This document shows, in pieces, positions 26,584 to 39,491 of a stretch of DNA of 64,000 nt (position 1 is its first letter; each line of letters opens with the position of its first letter). The stretch is taken from NCBI RefSeq assembly GCF_937951745.1, contig NZ_CALFBQ010000010.1, positions 1 to 64,000 of the forward strand, read 5' to 3'. The position numbers were made by a program, and so were the translations under genes. The notes below the pieces were generated by a model, which saw only the letters and a list, made by a program, of their open reading frames with translations, was not told the origin of the DNA and ran no database searches. The stretch is from an uncultured Chloroflexus sp. Lineage in GTDB: Bacteria > Chloroflexota > Chloroflexia > Chloroflexales > Chloroflexaceae.

Positions 26584-28029
26584 TCACGGTGTGCGATCAC
26601 GTCCTAGGATGACCACGATCTCTGCCTCGCTATACACTCCCGCCGGTTGGCCAACGACCATCTCAGCGCCCAGCAGTTGGGCGAGCCGGCGGGCAGTAAA
26701 GGGGGCGTTACCGGCTTGATACACCACCGTGCGCGGATAGTCTCCCGGTGGCGCGTCGGCAGGGGCGAGGACCGTAAAGCCGTTGGCGCTCAGTTCTTCG
26801 CTGGTGCGGCGCGCTAGCCCTGCAACACTCGCCCCATTGAGCACCTGCACCCGCGCTCGTTCGCTCGCCTCTCCCGGCGGCGTCAGCCAGCGATTGACTA
26901 GCGCCGCCACGTTGTCGGCATCCCAGATCAGGTTGGTGCCGTTTTCACGCACAGCTACAGTGCCCGGCTCGATCCGGTAGCGGCCGATCAGCACCGGGTC
27001 GAGGTTGGCGGCCAAGCGTCCCATTGCCAGTAAGGTGTCGAAGTTGGCCAGTGGCAGGGTGGTTAGAACTGCTGGCGTATCGCCGGTTTGGGTAACGGCA
27101 TCGAGGATACGCGGCAGTAAGAGCATCCGCTCAAACCAGTTACGCTGCCGAATTTCACTAACAATCGCTTGCACGATTTGCTGTTGCCGTTCAGTGCGAC
27201 CAAAATCGCTGTCAGCGTGGCGTGTGCGGGCGTAGATCAAGGCGCGCGCGCCATCCATCCGTTGCGGGCCGGCTTCAAAGACGACTTGCATGACGCCGTA
27301 GTCAGGGGTGGGGTAGGCCTCGTCGACGATCCGGCGCGGCACCTCGATCGTAATCCCGCCAAGGGCATCGATTAATGCAGCAAAGCCGTCAAAATCGATC
27401 TGCACGACGTAATCGACCCGCATGCTACGTTGCTCAAAGTTGAGAAACTGGCTGACCGTGTCGGCGGCGAACGCCATCCCGCCCTGTTCCGCGCTTACGC
27501 CATCGCCGTAGAGTTCGGTTGCGTGATAATAGCCGTAAGCGTAGGCGGCGTTGATCTTGCTGGGGCCACGGTTAGGCAGATCAACTTGTGTATCGCGCGG
27601 GATCGAAAGCAGGTTGGCCCAGCCTCCTATGCCATCGAGCCTCACGAGTATTAATGTGTCGCTGCGTATCCCCTCTTCGGGACGATCACGCCGGATGTCA
27701 ACCCCAACAACCAAAATATTTGCGCCAAGCAATGGTGACGTAATGGCTGGCCCGCGTGGGTCGGCAACCACGATCCGTTGTGCCAGCCGGTGGATCTGCC
27801 AGTAGCCAAACCCGAGCGCCAGTGCAACGATTGCCAACATTCCTAGCGCGATCCAACCTAGTGACCATCGCCGCTTGGGTGTGACACGGCGCGGTGAGGT
27901 GCTTGGCGGTGGCAGCAAGCCTTGGCGAGAGTGTTTGTGCTCTATCCGGTGCATCACCAGCGTCGCGTCAGGGTAAGGCGAGCGGCTAGCCGGCGGGCGA
28001 GGCGGTTGGTTGGGTTGGTTATTCGACAT
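26584..28029 (-). CDS. LytR-CpsA-Psr (LCP) family protein with LytR_C domain
   Basis: LCP proteins transfer glycopolymers from undecaprenyl carriers to the cell wall. The 481-residue protein has a Pro-rich cytosolic N-terminus, one transmembrane helix (about 60-80), the LCP catalytic domain with RSDTLILVRLD, LLSIPRDTQVDLP and the Arg-rich YARTRHADSDFGRTERQQQIVQA, and a C-terminal LytR_C domain (VQVLNGASVAGLARRTSEEL). Start 28029 has GGAGT 7 nt upstream. It suggests wall-linked polymers in this organism. Confidence 0.93.
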   Translation of the reverse strand: MSNNQPNQPPRPPASRSPYPDATLVMHRIEHKHSRQGLLPPPSTSPRRVTPKRRWSLGWIALGMLAIVALALGFGYWQIHRLAQRIVVADPRGPAITSPLLGANILVVGVDIRRDRPEEGIRSDTLILVRLDGIGGWANLLSIPRDTQVDLPNRGPSKINAAYAYGYYHATELYGDGVSAEQGGMAFAADTVSQFLNFEQRSMRVDYVVQIDFDGFAALIDALGGITIEVPRRIVDEAYPTPDYGVMQVVFEAGPQRMDGARALIYARTRHADSDFGRTERQQQIVQAIVSEIRQRNWFERMLLLPRILDAVTQTGDTPAVLTTLPLANFDTLLAMGRLAANLDPVLIGRYRIEPGTVAVRENGTNLIWDADNVAALVNRWLTPPGEASERARVQVLNGASVAGLARRTSEELSANGFTVLAPADAPPGDYPRTVVYQAGNAPFTARRLAQLLGAEMVVGQPAGVYSEAEIVVILGRDRTP

Positions 28030-28231
28030 AAGTAAACTCCGCAATAGATGGGTTATGGGATCGCCGCGACGTTGCTGGGCTAAACGACTCGGATCTTGGT
28101 ATCCGCGAGCGCTCTAACTCTGCGTAATGTTCATCATCATACCGTATTGCTCCTGTGCTGTCATCAGACCGGAGTATAATGCTTAGGCAAGGATTATCAA
28201 TTGCACTCGCAATAGTTAGCTTAAGGAGCGA

Positions 28232-29137
28232 ATGATGGAAGTAGGACTGGTCGGTTTGGGCCGGATGGGCGCGAATATGGCGATTCGTTTGCGCCGCGGC
28301 GGCCACCGGGTGATTGTCTATAACCGCACTGTTGCCAAAGCGCGTGAATTGGCGGCTGAGCATGATCTGATCGCTGCGGAAGAGTTGGCCGATCTGGTGG
28401 CGATGCTTACCCCGCCGCGCGTCGTTTGGTTGATGTTGCCGGCTGGCGCTGCCACCGACGAGCATCTGGCCGCGCTGACACCACTGCTTGCGTCGGGTGA
28501 CATTGTGATCGATGGTGCCAACAATAATTATAAGGCGAGCATTGCCCACGCCGAGCAATTGGCGGCGCATGGGTTGCGGTTTCTCGATATTGGCGTCAGC
28601 GGCGGGATTTGGGGCTTACAGGTCGGCTACTGCATGATGGTCGGCGGCGACGAAGAGACGTTCCGCTACGTTGAACCGCTCTTGCAGACGCTGGCCCCGC
28701 CGGATGGCTATCTGCTCTGCGGGCCGCATGGGGCCGGTCATTTCGTCAAAATGATTCACAACGGCATCGAGTATGGCATGATGCAGGCCTATGCCGAAGG
28801 CTTTGAGATTTTGCGCCAGTCGCGCTACGATTTTGATCTGGCCAAGATTAGCCATCTCTGGAATCAGGGCAGTGTCGTGCGCTCGTGGTTGTTGGAATTG
28901 GCTGAGCGCGCGTTCAGTGATGATGCCAATCTGAGTAGCATCCGCGGTTATGTCGAAGATAGTGGTGAGGGACGGTGGACGGTGCAAGAGAGCATTGATC
29001 TCGCTGTGCCGGCGCCGATCATTACGCTCTCGTTGCAGATGCGCTTCCGCTCGCGCCAAGAAGACAGCTTTAGCGCCAAGGTGCTGGCCGCGCTGCGCCA
29101 ACAGTTCGGCGGTCACGCGGTTAAGAAGGCGGAGTAA
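28232..29137 (+). CDS. gnd: 6-phosphogluconate dehydrogenase, short decarboxylating type
   Basis: This enzyme oxidises 6-phosphogluconate to ribulose 5-phosphate and CO2. The 301-residue product is the short form: Rossmann loop GLVGLGRMGANMAIRLRRGG, the LMLPAG region, and the catalytic GPHGAGHFVKMIHNGIEYGMMQ with the conserved Lys and Asn. Long forms have about 470 residues. AAGGAG precedes the ATG, and TATAAT lies at 28175-28180. It is followed by zwf and opcA, giving the oxidative pentose phosphate branch. Confidence 0.95.
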   Translation: MMEVGLVGLGRMGANMAIRLRRGGHRVIVYNRTVAKARELAAEHDLIAAEELADLVAMLTPPRVVWLMLPAGAATDEHLAALTPLLASGDIVIDGANNNYKASIAHAEQLAAHGLRFLDIGVSGGIWGLQVGYCMMVGGDEETFRYVEPLLQTLAPPDGYLLCGPHGAGHFVKMIHNGIEYGMMQAYAEGFEILRQSRYDFDLAKISHLWNQGSVVRSWLLELAERAFSDDANLSSIRGYVEDSGEGRWTVQESIDLAVPAPIITLSLQMRFRSRQEDSFSAKVLAALRQQFGGHAVKKAE

Positions 29138-29286
29138 AGCCATATATATTGCAGAGGTCGCGGTAGACGCGGCGGGAAAGACAAGAGGATGGTGTTCGGC
29201 GCTGGGAGGTTGCCCTCCAGTAGTTCATCAAACATCTCTCGCCCTCTGCGATCTCTGAGGTCAAACATCAAGCACGGAGCGAGCAC

Positions 29287-30807
29287 ATGGCGACGCCTGT
29301 TTTGGATAATCCGCTGCGGGCCGGGTTGCGCATTGGCCGCACGCCCGAACCTTGCACGATGGTCATTTTCGGCGCTAGCGGCGATTTGACCAGCCGCAAA
29401 TTGGTGCCGGCACTCTACAATCTGGCCCGCGAGCGCCGCTTGCCCGGCGGTTTTTCAGTCGTCGGTTTCGCCCGCCGCGATTGGAGCGACGATTATTTTC
29501 GCGATCTGCTGCGCGAGGCGGTCAATGCTAATTCGCGTTCAGGGCCGGTTGATCCCGAATTATGGGCTAGCTTCGCCCAAGGGATTCAATACCATCGCGG
29601 CAGCTTTGACGACGCTGATGCCTACACCAGTTTGGCTGCGCGACTGGCGGTGATTGACGCTGAACGCGGCACGTCTGGCAATCGCGTCTTCTATCTAGCG
29701 ACGCCGCCCGAAGCCTATCCCACGATTGTTGCCCAGCTTGGCGCCCACGGCCTAGCTCACTCGAACGGATGGACGCGCATTATCATCGAGAAGCCGTTTG
29801 GTCATGATCTCGCTAGCGCGCAGGCCCTTAACACCGAGGTGTTGTCGGTCTTTCGCGAAGATCAAGTCTACCGCATCGATCACTATCTCGGTAAAGAGAC
29901 GGTGCAGAATATTTTGATCTTTCGCTTCGCTAACGGCATCTTCGAGCCGATTTGGAACCGGAGCCACATCGATCACGTGCAGATTACCGTTGCCGAAACC
30001 ATCGGGGTTGAGGATCGCGGAGGGTATTACGATACCTCCGGCGCGCTGCGCGACATGATCCAAAACCACTTGATGCAGTTGCTGTGTCTGGTAGCGATGG
30101 AACCGCCGTCGCTCTACGACGCCGATGCGGTGCGTGATGAGAAGGTCAAGGTGTTGCGCGCGGTGCGCCCGTTGTCGGTCAACGATACGGTGCGCGGCCA
30201 GTACGGGCCGGGCAGTGCCAATGGCTTGCCGGTGCGCGGCTACCGCGAAGAGAAGGGAGTATCGCCCACTTCGCAAACCGAGACCTACGTGGCGTTGAAG
30301 CTGTTTATTGACAATTGGCGCTGGGCCGGAGTGCCATTCTACCTACGCAGCGGCAAACGGTTACCGCGGCGGGTGAGCGAGATTGCAATTCAGTTCAAGG
30401 CGGCGCCGACGATGATCTTTGCCGATACGCCGCTCAACGACCTCGATCCGAACGTCTTGGCGATCAAGATCCAGCCTGATGAAGGGATTTCACTCAAATT
30501 CAGCTCGAAAACTCCCGGCCAGTCCCAGATCCGTCCAGTGACGATGGATTTTCGCTACGGCGCATCGTTTGGCGTCACTTCACCAGAAGCCTACGAGCGG
30601 CTGTTGCTCGATTGTATGCTGGGCGATGGTACCCTCTTTACCCGCCGTGACGAAGTTGAAACTAGTTGGGCGCTATTGACGCCGGTCTTGCAGGCTTGGG
30701 CTAAAGGCCCGCCGCAGCCGTTCCCCAATTATGAAGCCGGCAGTTGGGGGCCGGCGGCAGCCGATGAATATATCGCCCGCGATGGCCGGTCGTGGCGGCG
30801 ACTATAA
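29287..30807 (+). CDS. zwf: Glucose-6-phosphate 1-dehydrogenase
   Basis: G6PD makes 6-phosphogluconolactone and NADPH. The 506-residue protein has the coenzyme loop [19 protein letters not shown] (about 29-47), the substrate-binding [13 protein letters not shown] (about 195-207) and [16 protein letters not shown] lies upstream of the ATG. It is 149 bp after gnd and 12 bp before opcA, so all three are probably cotranscribed. No 6-phosphogluconolactonase gene is in the cluster. Confidence 0.97.
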   Translation: MATPVLDNPLRAGLRIGRTPEPCTMVIFGASGDLTSRKLVPALYNLARERRLPGGFSVVGFARRDWSDDYFRDLLREAVNANSRSGPVDPELWASFAQGIQYHRGSFDDADAYTSLAARLAVIDAERGTSGNRVFYLATPPEAYPTIVAQLGAHGLAHSNGWTRIIIEKPFGHDLASAQALNTEVLSVFREDQVYRIDHYLGKETVQNILIFRFANGIFEPIWNRSHIDHVQITVAETIGVEDRGGYYDTSGALRDMIQNHLMQLLCLVAMEPPSLYDADAVRDEKVKVLRAVRPLSVNDTVRGQYGPGSANGLPVRGYREEKGVSPTSQTETYVALKLFIDNWRWAGVPFYLRSGKRLPRRVSEIAIQFKAAPTMIFADTPLNDLDPNVLAIKIQPDEGISLKFSSKTPGQSQIRPVTMDFRYGASFGVTSPEAYERLLLDCMLGDGTLFTRRDEVETSWALLTPVLQAWAKGPPQPFPNYEAGSWGPAAADEYIARDGRSWRRL

Positions 30808-30819
30808 GACGGAGATGGT

Positions 30820-31959
30820 ATGAGCGAAGGGGCAATCGATATCAATGCGATCGAGCGCGAATTGCGCCAGATGTGGCAAGAGCAAGCGACGCATCCTGAC
30901 GCTGGCGGGCAAGCGGTGATTCGGGCGTTGACGCTCAATCTGATTGTGCGCGCGCCTGATGATGATTGGGCCGAACAAGCCTTAGCGGTGGCGCCGGCAC
31001 TCACTGCGCAACATCCCAACCGTACCGTGATTGTGATTGACCGGCCCGGCCCGGCGACCGAGTTGCAAGCAAACGCACAGGCGCTTTGCACGCTGACTAA
31101 TGCTGGCCGCACGCAGGTCTGTGGTGAGCAAGTGACAATTAGTGCCTGCGGCGCGCCCGCTGGACAACTGGCCAGCCTCGTGTTGCCGCTGCTGGTGCCC
31201 GATTTGCCTGTGGTACTGTGGGCGCCCGGCCCGCAGCCCTTCGCCCAGCCGTTGGTACAACGGCTCTACCGGCTCTGCGACCGGCTCATCGTCGATTCGA
31301 CCACCTTTGCCGATCCGTTGCGAGAATTGGCCGAGTTGGCCGCTTTTGAACAGACAGCCAACGGAGCGCCGGCGGTGAGTGATTTGGGGTGGACACGCCT
31401 GACTCCGTGGCGTGAATTGACGGCCCAATTCTTTGATACTCGCCCCTTTTTGCCGCACTTGCACCGGATCGACGAGATCATAATCGAATACGCCGCCGGC
31501 AACCGTCCGAATCCGGTGGCAGCGCTGCTCTTTGTCGGCTGGTTGGCTAGTTGTTTGAAATGGACGCCGTTGGAAGATGCGGTGGGGATTGAGGGCGAAA
31601 CCATCCAAATCTACCTGCGACGACCAGCGGTGGGCGTGGGGCCGACGGCTATCCGGCTGGTGAGCGTGGCAATTCGGCCCGTCGATCTCGCCGGCGTTGA
31701 GGGGCTGGCCCGGTTGGTACTGCGGGCGGTGGATAATCAGCAGGCGGAGTTTGTTGTGAAATTGACGAGTGATGCCGGGCATGCTTGCACGCGAGCCACC
31801 ATCGCTGGCGCGCATCCGATCGAGCGCACGGCAACGATTGATCGGCCAGCGCTGGCCGACCTGCTCAGCAGCGAACTACGACTGCTCAGCCGCGACCGCA
31901 CCTTTGCCGCAGCGCTGCATGTGGCTGGAGGGCTGGCGCGACGTTTGGTGTTGCCATAG
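30820..31959 (+). CDS. opcA: Glucose-6-phosphate dehydrogenase assembly protein OpcA
   Basis: OpcA is known in cyanobacteria and actinobacteria as a factor that assembles or activates G6PD. The 379-residue protein has the expected layout: an N-terminal domain with LTLNLIV and HPNRTVIVI, a central PLLVPDLPVVLWAPG with a downstream DRLIVDSTTF, and LTPWRELTAQFFD. It follows zwf by 12 bp, as in those groups. Presence in this lineage implies similar redox control of the pentose phosphate entry. Confidence 0.9.
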   Translation: MSEGAIDINAIERELRQMWQEQATHPDAGGQAVIRALTLNLIVRAPDDDWAEQALAVAPALTAQHPNRTVIVIDRPGPATELQANAQALCTLTNAGRTQVCGEQVTISACGAPAGQLASLVLPLLVPDLPVVLWAPGPQPFAQPLVQRLYRLCDRLIVDSTTFADPLRELAELAAFEQTANGAPAVSDLGWTRLTPWRELTAQFFDTRPFLPHLHRIDEIIIEYAAGNRPNPVAALLFVGWLASCLKWTPLEDAVGIEGETIQIYLRRPAVGVGPTAIRLVSVAIRPVDLAGVEGLARLVLRAVDNQQAEFVVKLTSDAGHACTRATIAGAHPIERTATIDRPALADLLSSELRLLSRDRTFAAALHVAGGLARRLVLP

Positions 31960-32015
31960 CGGGAGATCCGCTATAATGCTTCACCAACCGTATGGATCAG
32001 ACAAGGATCGCGCTG

Positions 32016-32384
32016 ATGTTTCCGTTTCAAGAACTCTTCCTTAGCCCGCTCGGTGTTGGCATCATTATCTTGATGTTGTTGATTGAATGGCAGGCGATGG
32101 TGCAGATCAAATGGCAACCGCTCTTTCGCGCTTTGGGTGATGTGGTGGTTGCCAGTATTGTGTCATCAGTGGTGATTGTGCTGCTGGGCCAATTGCTGTT
32201 GGCGTTAGAAAACCCATTGTTTGTGATTGTCGGGGCATTTGTAGTGGCGGTGCTGGTGGAGGGTTTCGTGTTGATGCTGATCCGCAAACGCAAGGCTGCC
32301 CCTAGTTATATGGCGGCGCTGATTGCGAATGTGGTGTCGTTTATCTTTTTGCTGATCTTTTATTTGTCGTTTTTGGCGATGTAG
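32016..32384 (+). CDS. Small integral membrane protein, unknown
   Basis: The roughly 122-residue protein is almost entirely hydrophobic, with about four transmembrane segments (residues 6-25, 35-60, 65-85 and 98-120) separated by short charged stretches such as IRKRKAAP. It resembles no family I recognise. ATG 32016 has AAGGAT upstream; an in-frame start at 31992 is also possible. TATAAT at 31972-31977 suggests its own promoter, distinct from gnd-zwf-opcA. A terminator follows. Confidence 0.7.
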   Translation: MFPFQELFLSPLGVGIIILMLLIEWQAMVQIKWQPLFRALGDVVVASIVSSVVIVLLGQLLLALENPLFVIVGAFVVAVLVEGFVLMLIRKRKAAPSYMAALIANVVSFIFLLIFYLSFLAM

Positions 32385-32392
32385 CGGGGCGG

Positions 32393-32430
32393 CAAGGCCC
32401 TGCGGTGATCGGGCAGGGCCTTGTTCTCTT
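32393..32430 (+). terminator. Terminator after the small membrane protein gene
   Basis: CAAGGCCCTGC (32393-32403) pairs with GCAGGGCCTTG (32413-32423) around a 9-nt loop, followed by TTCTCTT. It lies just after the stop codon at 32384. Confidence 0.75.
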
Positions 32431-32573
32431 GTCATTGCGACAGTGCGGCAGCGCCCGAAGCAATCTCTCGCTTGGACGGGAAGAGTGACTGAGTGCATCT
32501 CTCCCGGGGGTGGCCAAGATTGCTTCGCCGTGCGGGGAATGTGCGGTATTGCCCCGCTGCGGCTCGCAATGAC
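32431..32573. repeat. GTCATTGCGA-ended repeat element, 143 bp
   Basis: The element begins GTCATTGCGA and ends TCGCAATGAC, perfect 10-bp inverted termini. It contains GAAGCAATCTC and GATTGCTTCG internally, so it can fold into a long imperfect hairpin. It has no coding capacity and resembles the elements at 13.7 kb and 45.8 kb. It lies between convergent genes. Confidence 0.8.
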
Positions 32574-32889
32574 AAGCGGGGAGTGGTGATGCCCCCATTT
32601 TAGCCTTCCCCCTGCGGGGAAAGGGAGTTGGACATTCCCCTTCTCTCGTGGGGTTACAGGGTTGACAGCACATTTGGTTCAGCTTCGGCCCGGCCCTGAA
32701 GGGCCGGACTATGTTGACAAAGCCTGCTGCGCAGGCTACTGGCCCTCACCCCCCCGGCCCCCTCTTCCACCTGACGGCGGGAGAGGGGGAGCCGCCTTGG
32801 TTGCGAGAGAGGCATCGTCGAGCGGAAAACAGAAACGCCCCTCTCCCGTGTTGCGGGAGAGGGGCTGGGGATCGGTTGTAAGCGTGATC
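32574..32889. repeat. Intergenic CCCCTCTCC-type hairpins downstream of secA
   Basis: The rest of this 505-bp gap carries C-rich and G-rich palindromes, including GGCCCGGCCC-TGAAG-GGGCCGG near 32690-32708. The strongest is CCCCTCTCCC (32849-32858) pairing with GGGAGAGGGG (about 32864-32873). On the minus strand the latter is followed by GTTTCTGTTTTCC and lies shortly after the secA stop codon, so it is a good candidate for the secA terminator. No gene was seen. Confidence 0.65.
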
Positions 32890-35874
<2,985 letters not shown>

Positions 35875-36073
35875 ATCAACTCCTTCATCATCCTGCCGGA
35901 ATGCGGACGCTTTGCGCTCAGCAGGGGACAAAATGGATTGTACGGACGACGCACTGCGTCGCCCCACTTCTCCAACTCATTATATCATTGCCGCCTCTTG
36001 CGGTGATGAGTTTGAGAGGGGTAGAGGGTATGCGTACACTAAGTAACGCACCTTGTTGCTCCACTCCTTCTAT

Positions 36074-38299
36074 TCATTTCATTATATCATTGCTACCCAT
36101 CTCGGCGATGACCTGCTCAAATACTGCGACCACCCGTGGATCGAAGTGGCTCCCAGCCTGTTCACGGATGTACGCTAGCGCCCGTTCACGCGACCACGCA
36201 GTCCGGTAGGGCCGGTCGCTGGTCAGAGCGTCATAGACATCGGCTACCGCGAAGATACGCGCAGCAAGTGGAATCTCCTCACCGCGCAGACCGCGCGGGT
36301 AACCGGTGCCGTCCCATTTTTCGTGGTGGCACCACGGAATATCAAGCGCAGGCGTGAGAAAGGCAATCGGACGTAAGAGTTCAACGGCGAGGGTGGGATG
36401 GGTGCGCATAATTGCCCACTCTTCATCGTTGAGTGGGCCGGGCTTGAGCAAGATCGCGTCGGGAATGCCCATCTTGCCGATGTCGTGTAACAGCGCGCCG
36501 CGGCGCACGTGCAGCAGCTCTTCCTCGCTGAAGCCCATGCGCGCAGCAATCCGCACCGTCAATTCGGTCACGCGGCGCGAATGACCTTCCGTCTCGCGGT
36601 CACGCAGATCGAGAGCGTGTGACCAGCCTTCAATCGTGGCATCGTAGGCTGCGCGCAGTTCGGTATTCGCCGCACGTAACTGATCGAACAGATCGGTGCG
36701 GTGCAGAGCATTAGCAGCTAATTCAGCAATGTCATTCAACAAATCGAGTTCGGCTTCACTCAACGGGGCGGCCCGCTTGAGCACCAATATGCCAACCAAG
36801 CGGTTTGCGGCCTGCAGTGGTACTCCGATGACCGTCTGTTCGGTTTCGTGAAGCAACCGCGTGACGTTGAGCGGCCCGTTGACGTTTCTGAACTGAGCAG
36901 CCAGCATTGCCAGAACGTCCGGCTGTTGTGCGAGTATCGCCAAACTGCTCAGCGCAAGATCAACGTGTAACCGCTCGCCATCTGGCCGTAACAGCGCGAT
37001 GCTTTCGGCTTGAAACACTTCGCACACTTGCCCAAGTAAAATCGGCGTCAATTCGGCCCAAGATTGCGCCCGGCGTAGGGCTGTCCCAATTGCCGCTAAA
37101 GTAGTGCGGCGCTGTTCGCGGGCTACTTGTTCGGAAATATCTTGCTTGATCGCGATAAAGTGGCTGATCACGCCGTCCTCATTCGCCACCGGCGTAATCG
37201 TCATCTCTTCGTGGTAGAGGCTGCCGTCTTTACGACGATTCATGAGACGGCCATGCCATGGCTTCCCCGCCAAAATCTGATCCCAGAGCGCCGCGTAAAA
37301 AGCCTGATCTTGCTTCCCTGAGCGCAAAAGGCGGGTTGACTGACCGATGGCTTCGGCTGCTTCATAGCCGGTAAGTGTGGTGAAGGCCGGATTGACCCAT
37401 TCGATAATCCCGTTGCGGTCAGCGATCATAATCGCGTTGGCGGCGTCGTTAAGGGCTTGAGCTTGCAGCCGGAGGCGCTCGTTTTGTTGGTGGAGTTGGG
37501 CGCGGTAGTGGGCGTTTTCCAACACAACTGGCAATTGGCTGAGAAAGCCTTCCCGTTTGATGATGTAATCGGCCACACCGAGCCGTAATGCTTGTAAGGG
37601 AAACTCCTCGTTGCCCGGCTGGGCCATCACAATGATCGGTTGAGTGAGCCGGCGAAATTGGAGCAGTTCTTTCACCAGATCGAGCATTGCTAAGCGTGGT
37701 TGCGCGCAGTCGATCAGCACCAGATCACCGGCAGAGTGGCCTCGGGCCAAATTGTGTAAAAACGCGCGCTGACCGCGCATCGGCACACAGTGCAGGTGGG
37801 GGGCGATGCGTTGCAGATAGTGGATCGTTGCTTCGCTGTCGGTCGCGCCGAATTCAATATAGGTGACGGTAATCGTCTGACTGCGCCGTGCTTGCTGGGA
37901 ATGAAAACGCTGGCACGCCTGTTCGATGATCGCGCCGATCCGGTCGAGATAGTCATCGCGCTTGATGACATAATCATCGGCGCCGGCTTTCAGTGCGCTA
38001 ATCACCATGTGATCGCCGCCCCCGCCTGTCAGGATAATCACTGCCAGCGGCAGATGGTGCGACCTCATGTAGGCGAGCAGATCGAGGCCATCGCCATCAC
38101 GGAGGTGTAAGTCGAGAATCACCCCGTCATAGGTTATCGCAGTTGTTGAGAGGTTGTTGAGATGGGCGTATGCAGCTTGATACGAATCGATGTGCGTGAT
38201 CTTGATCTTAGCATCGTGCAGCAGCATCGCGCGCCGGAAGAGATCGGCGTCAAAGGGATTATCTTCTATTAGCAACAAATGCAGGTGATGCGGTGGCAT
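36074..38299 (-). CDS. Response regulator with two REC-like domains, PAS, GAF and HD-GYP
   Basis: The 741-residue protein has a REC domain (about 5-125) with phosphoacceptor Asp in GVILDLHLRDGDG, a second REC-like domain (about 145-265), a PAS domain (about 290-410), a GAF domain (about 425-565), and an HD-GYP phosphodiesterase domain (about 575-735) with HDIGKMGIP and the signature HHEKWDGTGYPRG. HD-GYP domains degrade cyclic-di-GMP. ATG 38299 has GGAGAT upstream and overlaps the kinase gene by 41 bp. Confidence 0.92.
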   Translation of the reverse strand: MPPHHLHLLLIEDNPFDADLFRRAMLLHDAKIKITHIDSYQAAYAHLNNLSTTAITYDGVILDLHLRDGDGLDLLAYMRSHHLPLAVIILTGGGGDHMVISALKAGADDYVIKRDDYLDRIGAIIEQACQRFHSQQARRSQTITVTYIEFGATDSEATIHYLQRIAPHLHCVPMRGQRAFLHNLARGHSAGDLVLIDCAQPRLAMLDLVKELLQFRRLTQPIIVMAQPGNEEFPLQALRLGVADYIIKREGFLSQLPVVLENAHYRAQLHQQNERLRLQAQALNDAANAIMIADRNGIIEWVNPAFTTLTGYEAAEAIGQSTRLLRSGKQDQAFYAALWDQILAGKPWHGRLMNRRKDGSLYHEEMTITPVANEDGVISHFIAIKQDISEQVAREQRRTTLAAIGTALRRAQSWAELTPILLGQVCEVFQAESIALLRPDGERLHVDLALSSLAILAQQPDVLAMLAAQFRNVNGPLNVTRLLHETEQTVIGVPLQAANRLVGILVLKRAAPLSEAELDLLNDIAELAANALHRTDLFDQLRAANTELRAAYDATIEGWSHALDLRDRETEGHSRRVTELTVRIAARMGFSEEELLHVRRGALLHDIGKMGIPDAILLKPGPLNDEEWAIMRTHPTLAVELLRPIAFLTPALDIPWCHHEKWDGTGYPRGLRGEEIPLAARIFAVADVYDALTSDRPYRTAWSRERALAYIREQAGSHFDPRVVAVFEQVIAEMGSNDIMK

Positions 38300-39314
38300 T
38301 TGGGATCTCCAAATAGAAAATTGCGCCGGCACCGGGGCTGCTCTCGGCCCAGACCCGGCCACCCATGCGTTCAATCGCTTTTTGCACGATAGCTAAACCA
38401 ACTCCGGAACCGGGATACGCATCTTGGGGGTGCAAGCGTTGAAAAATGGCAAAAATTCGCTCGTGATGGCGCATGTCAAACCCGATCCCGTTATCTTTGA
38501 CCCATAATCGTACTGCATCGCCTACAGCTTCTGTGCCAATTGTCAGCCGTGGTTGAGGGATGGGGGCCGTAAATTTTAGCGCGTTGTCGATCAGGTTACG
38601 TAGCGCTAAAGTGATGCCGATCTCGTCGCCGCGCATCACCGGACAGCGAATATCCCGCTCGACAGTGACGCCGCGGGTCTCGATTTGATCAGTGTGAACG
38701 GCCAAAATCTCTTCGATGATGGATTCAAGGTTAATCTCAGCATATTCAAGCACTTTGCGCTCAATGTGGGTATAGGCAAGTAAATCGTCAATAAGCTGGT
38801 TTATTTGGGTTGTTGCAGTGCGAATACTGTTCAGGCATTGTTTGCCGTCATCGTCGAGCCGGTGAGCATGAAAGCGCAAGAGGAGTTGGCTATAGCCTTC
38901 AATGACGCGTAGCGGCGCTTTGAGGTCGTGCGAGATCATCGCGGTAAAGGTTTCAAGCTCTTGATTAATCTGGCTCAATTCGGCATTCGCAGCCTGCAAC
39001 GGCGCAGTATGTTCGGCAATGCGTTGCTCGAGCGAGGTATTGAGGGCGCGTAATTCATCGTTGACACGTTGGGATTGCTTGAGCGTGTTCCACCGTTCCC
39101 ATCCCAGCCAACCGGCCATTACTAACACAAATAACCAGCCTTTGGCCGTCTGCCAGCTGGTCAAGCTCTCTATGTCGCTGATAATAAACGCGAGGATCCG
39201 GTCAGAGAAGGCAATCCATGCTCCGCCGATAATCGTGTACCAAAACGCTAATCGCAGAGCACTTAGCGCCGGATCGGCGCTCTGCCAAATATGGCGCAGA
39301 TGTGCGAGCGACAT
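38259..39314 (-). CDS. Membrane sensor histidine kinase
   Basis: The roughly 351-residue protein has two transmembrane helices (about 20-45 and 55-75), a coiled-coil, a HisKA domain with the phosphorylated His in FTAMISHDLKAPLRVIEGY, and a HATPase_c domain with NLIDNALKF, VKDNGIGFD and GSGVGLAIVQK. It most likely phosphorylates the overlapping response regulator downstream. The start at 39314 is a choice; GTG at 39347 is possible. The short extracellular loop leaves the signal unknown. A TATGAT box preceded by TGC (39409-39401, minus) may be its promoter. Confidence 0.9.
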   Translation of the reverse strand: MSLAHLRHIWQSADPALSALRLAFWYTIIGGAWIAFSDRILAFIISDIESLTSWQTAKGWLFVLVMAGWLGWERWNTLKQSQRVNDELRALNTSLEQRIAEHTAPLQAANAELSQINQELETFTAMISHDLKAPLRVIEGYSQLLLRFHAHRLDDDGKQCLNSIRTATTQINQLIDDLLAYTHIERKVLEYAEINLESIIEEILAVHTDQIETRGVTVERDIRCPVMRGDEIGITLALRNLIDNALKFTAPIPQPRLTIGTEAVGDAVRLWVKDNGIGFDMRHHERIFAIFQRLHPQDAYPGSGVGLAIVQKAIERMGGRVWAESSPGAGAIFYLEIPNATASPAFVANRR

Positions 39315-39491
39315 AATCCCATCCTGCAATGCGTGTGCAGCAAGCACGTATAAGTTGAGTCATCGAACGGGGATGTGCTCCAACGAGAAGAGCTTAAATT
39401 ATCATAGCACATTGGATTACGTGATGCTATGCTACAATCGCGAGTGGTTGCGCAGCCTGCGCTAGTGTGACAGTATGGCGAAGGAGGCGGC

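Noticed and set aside
30982-31815. Minus-strand 277-codon frame opposite opcA
   Set aside because: Shadow of opcA; no motif and no ribosome binding site.
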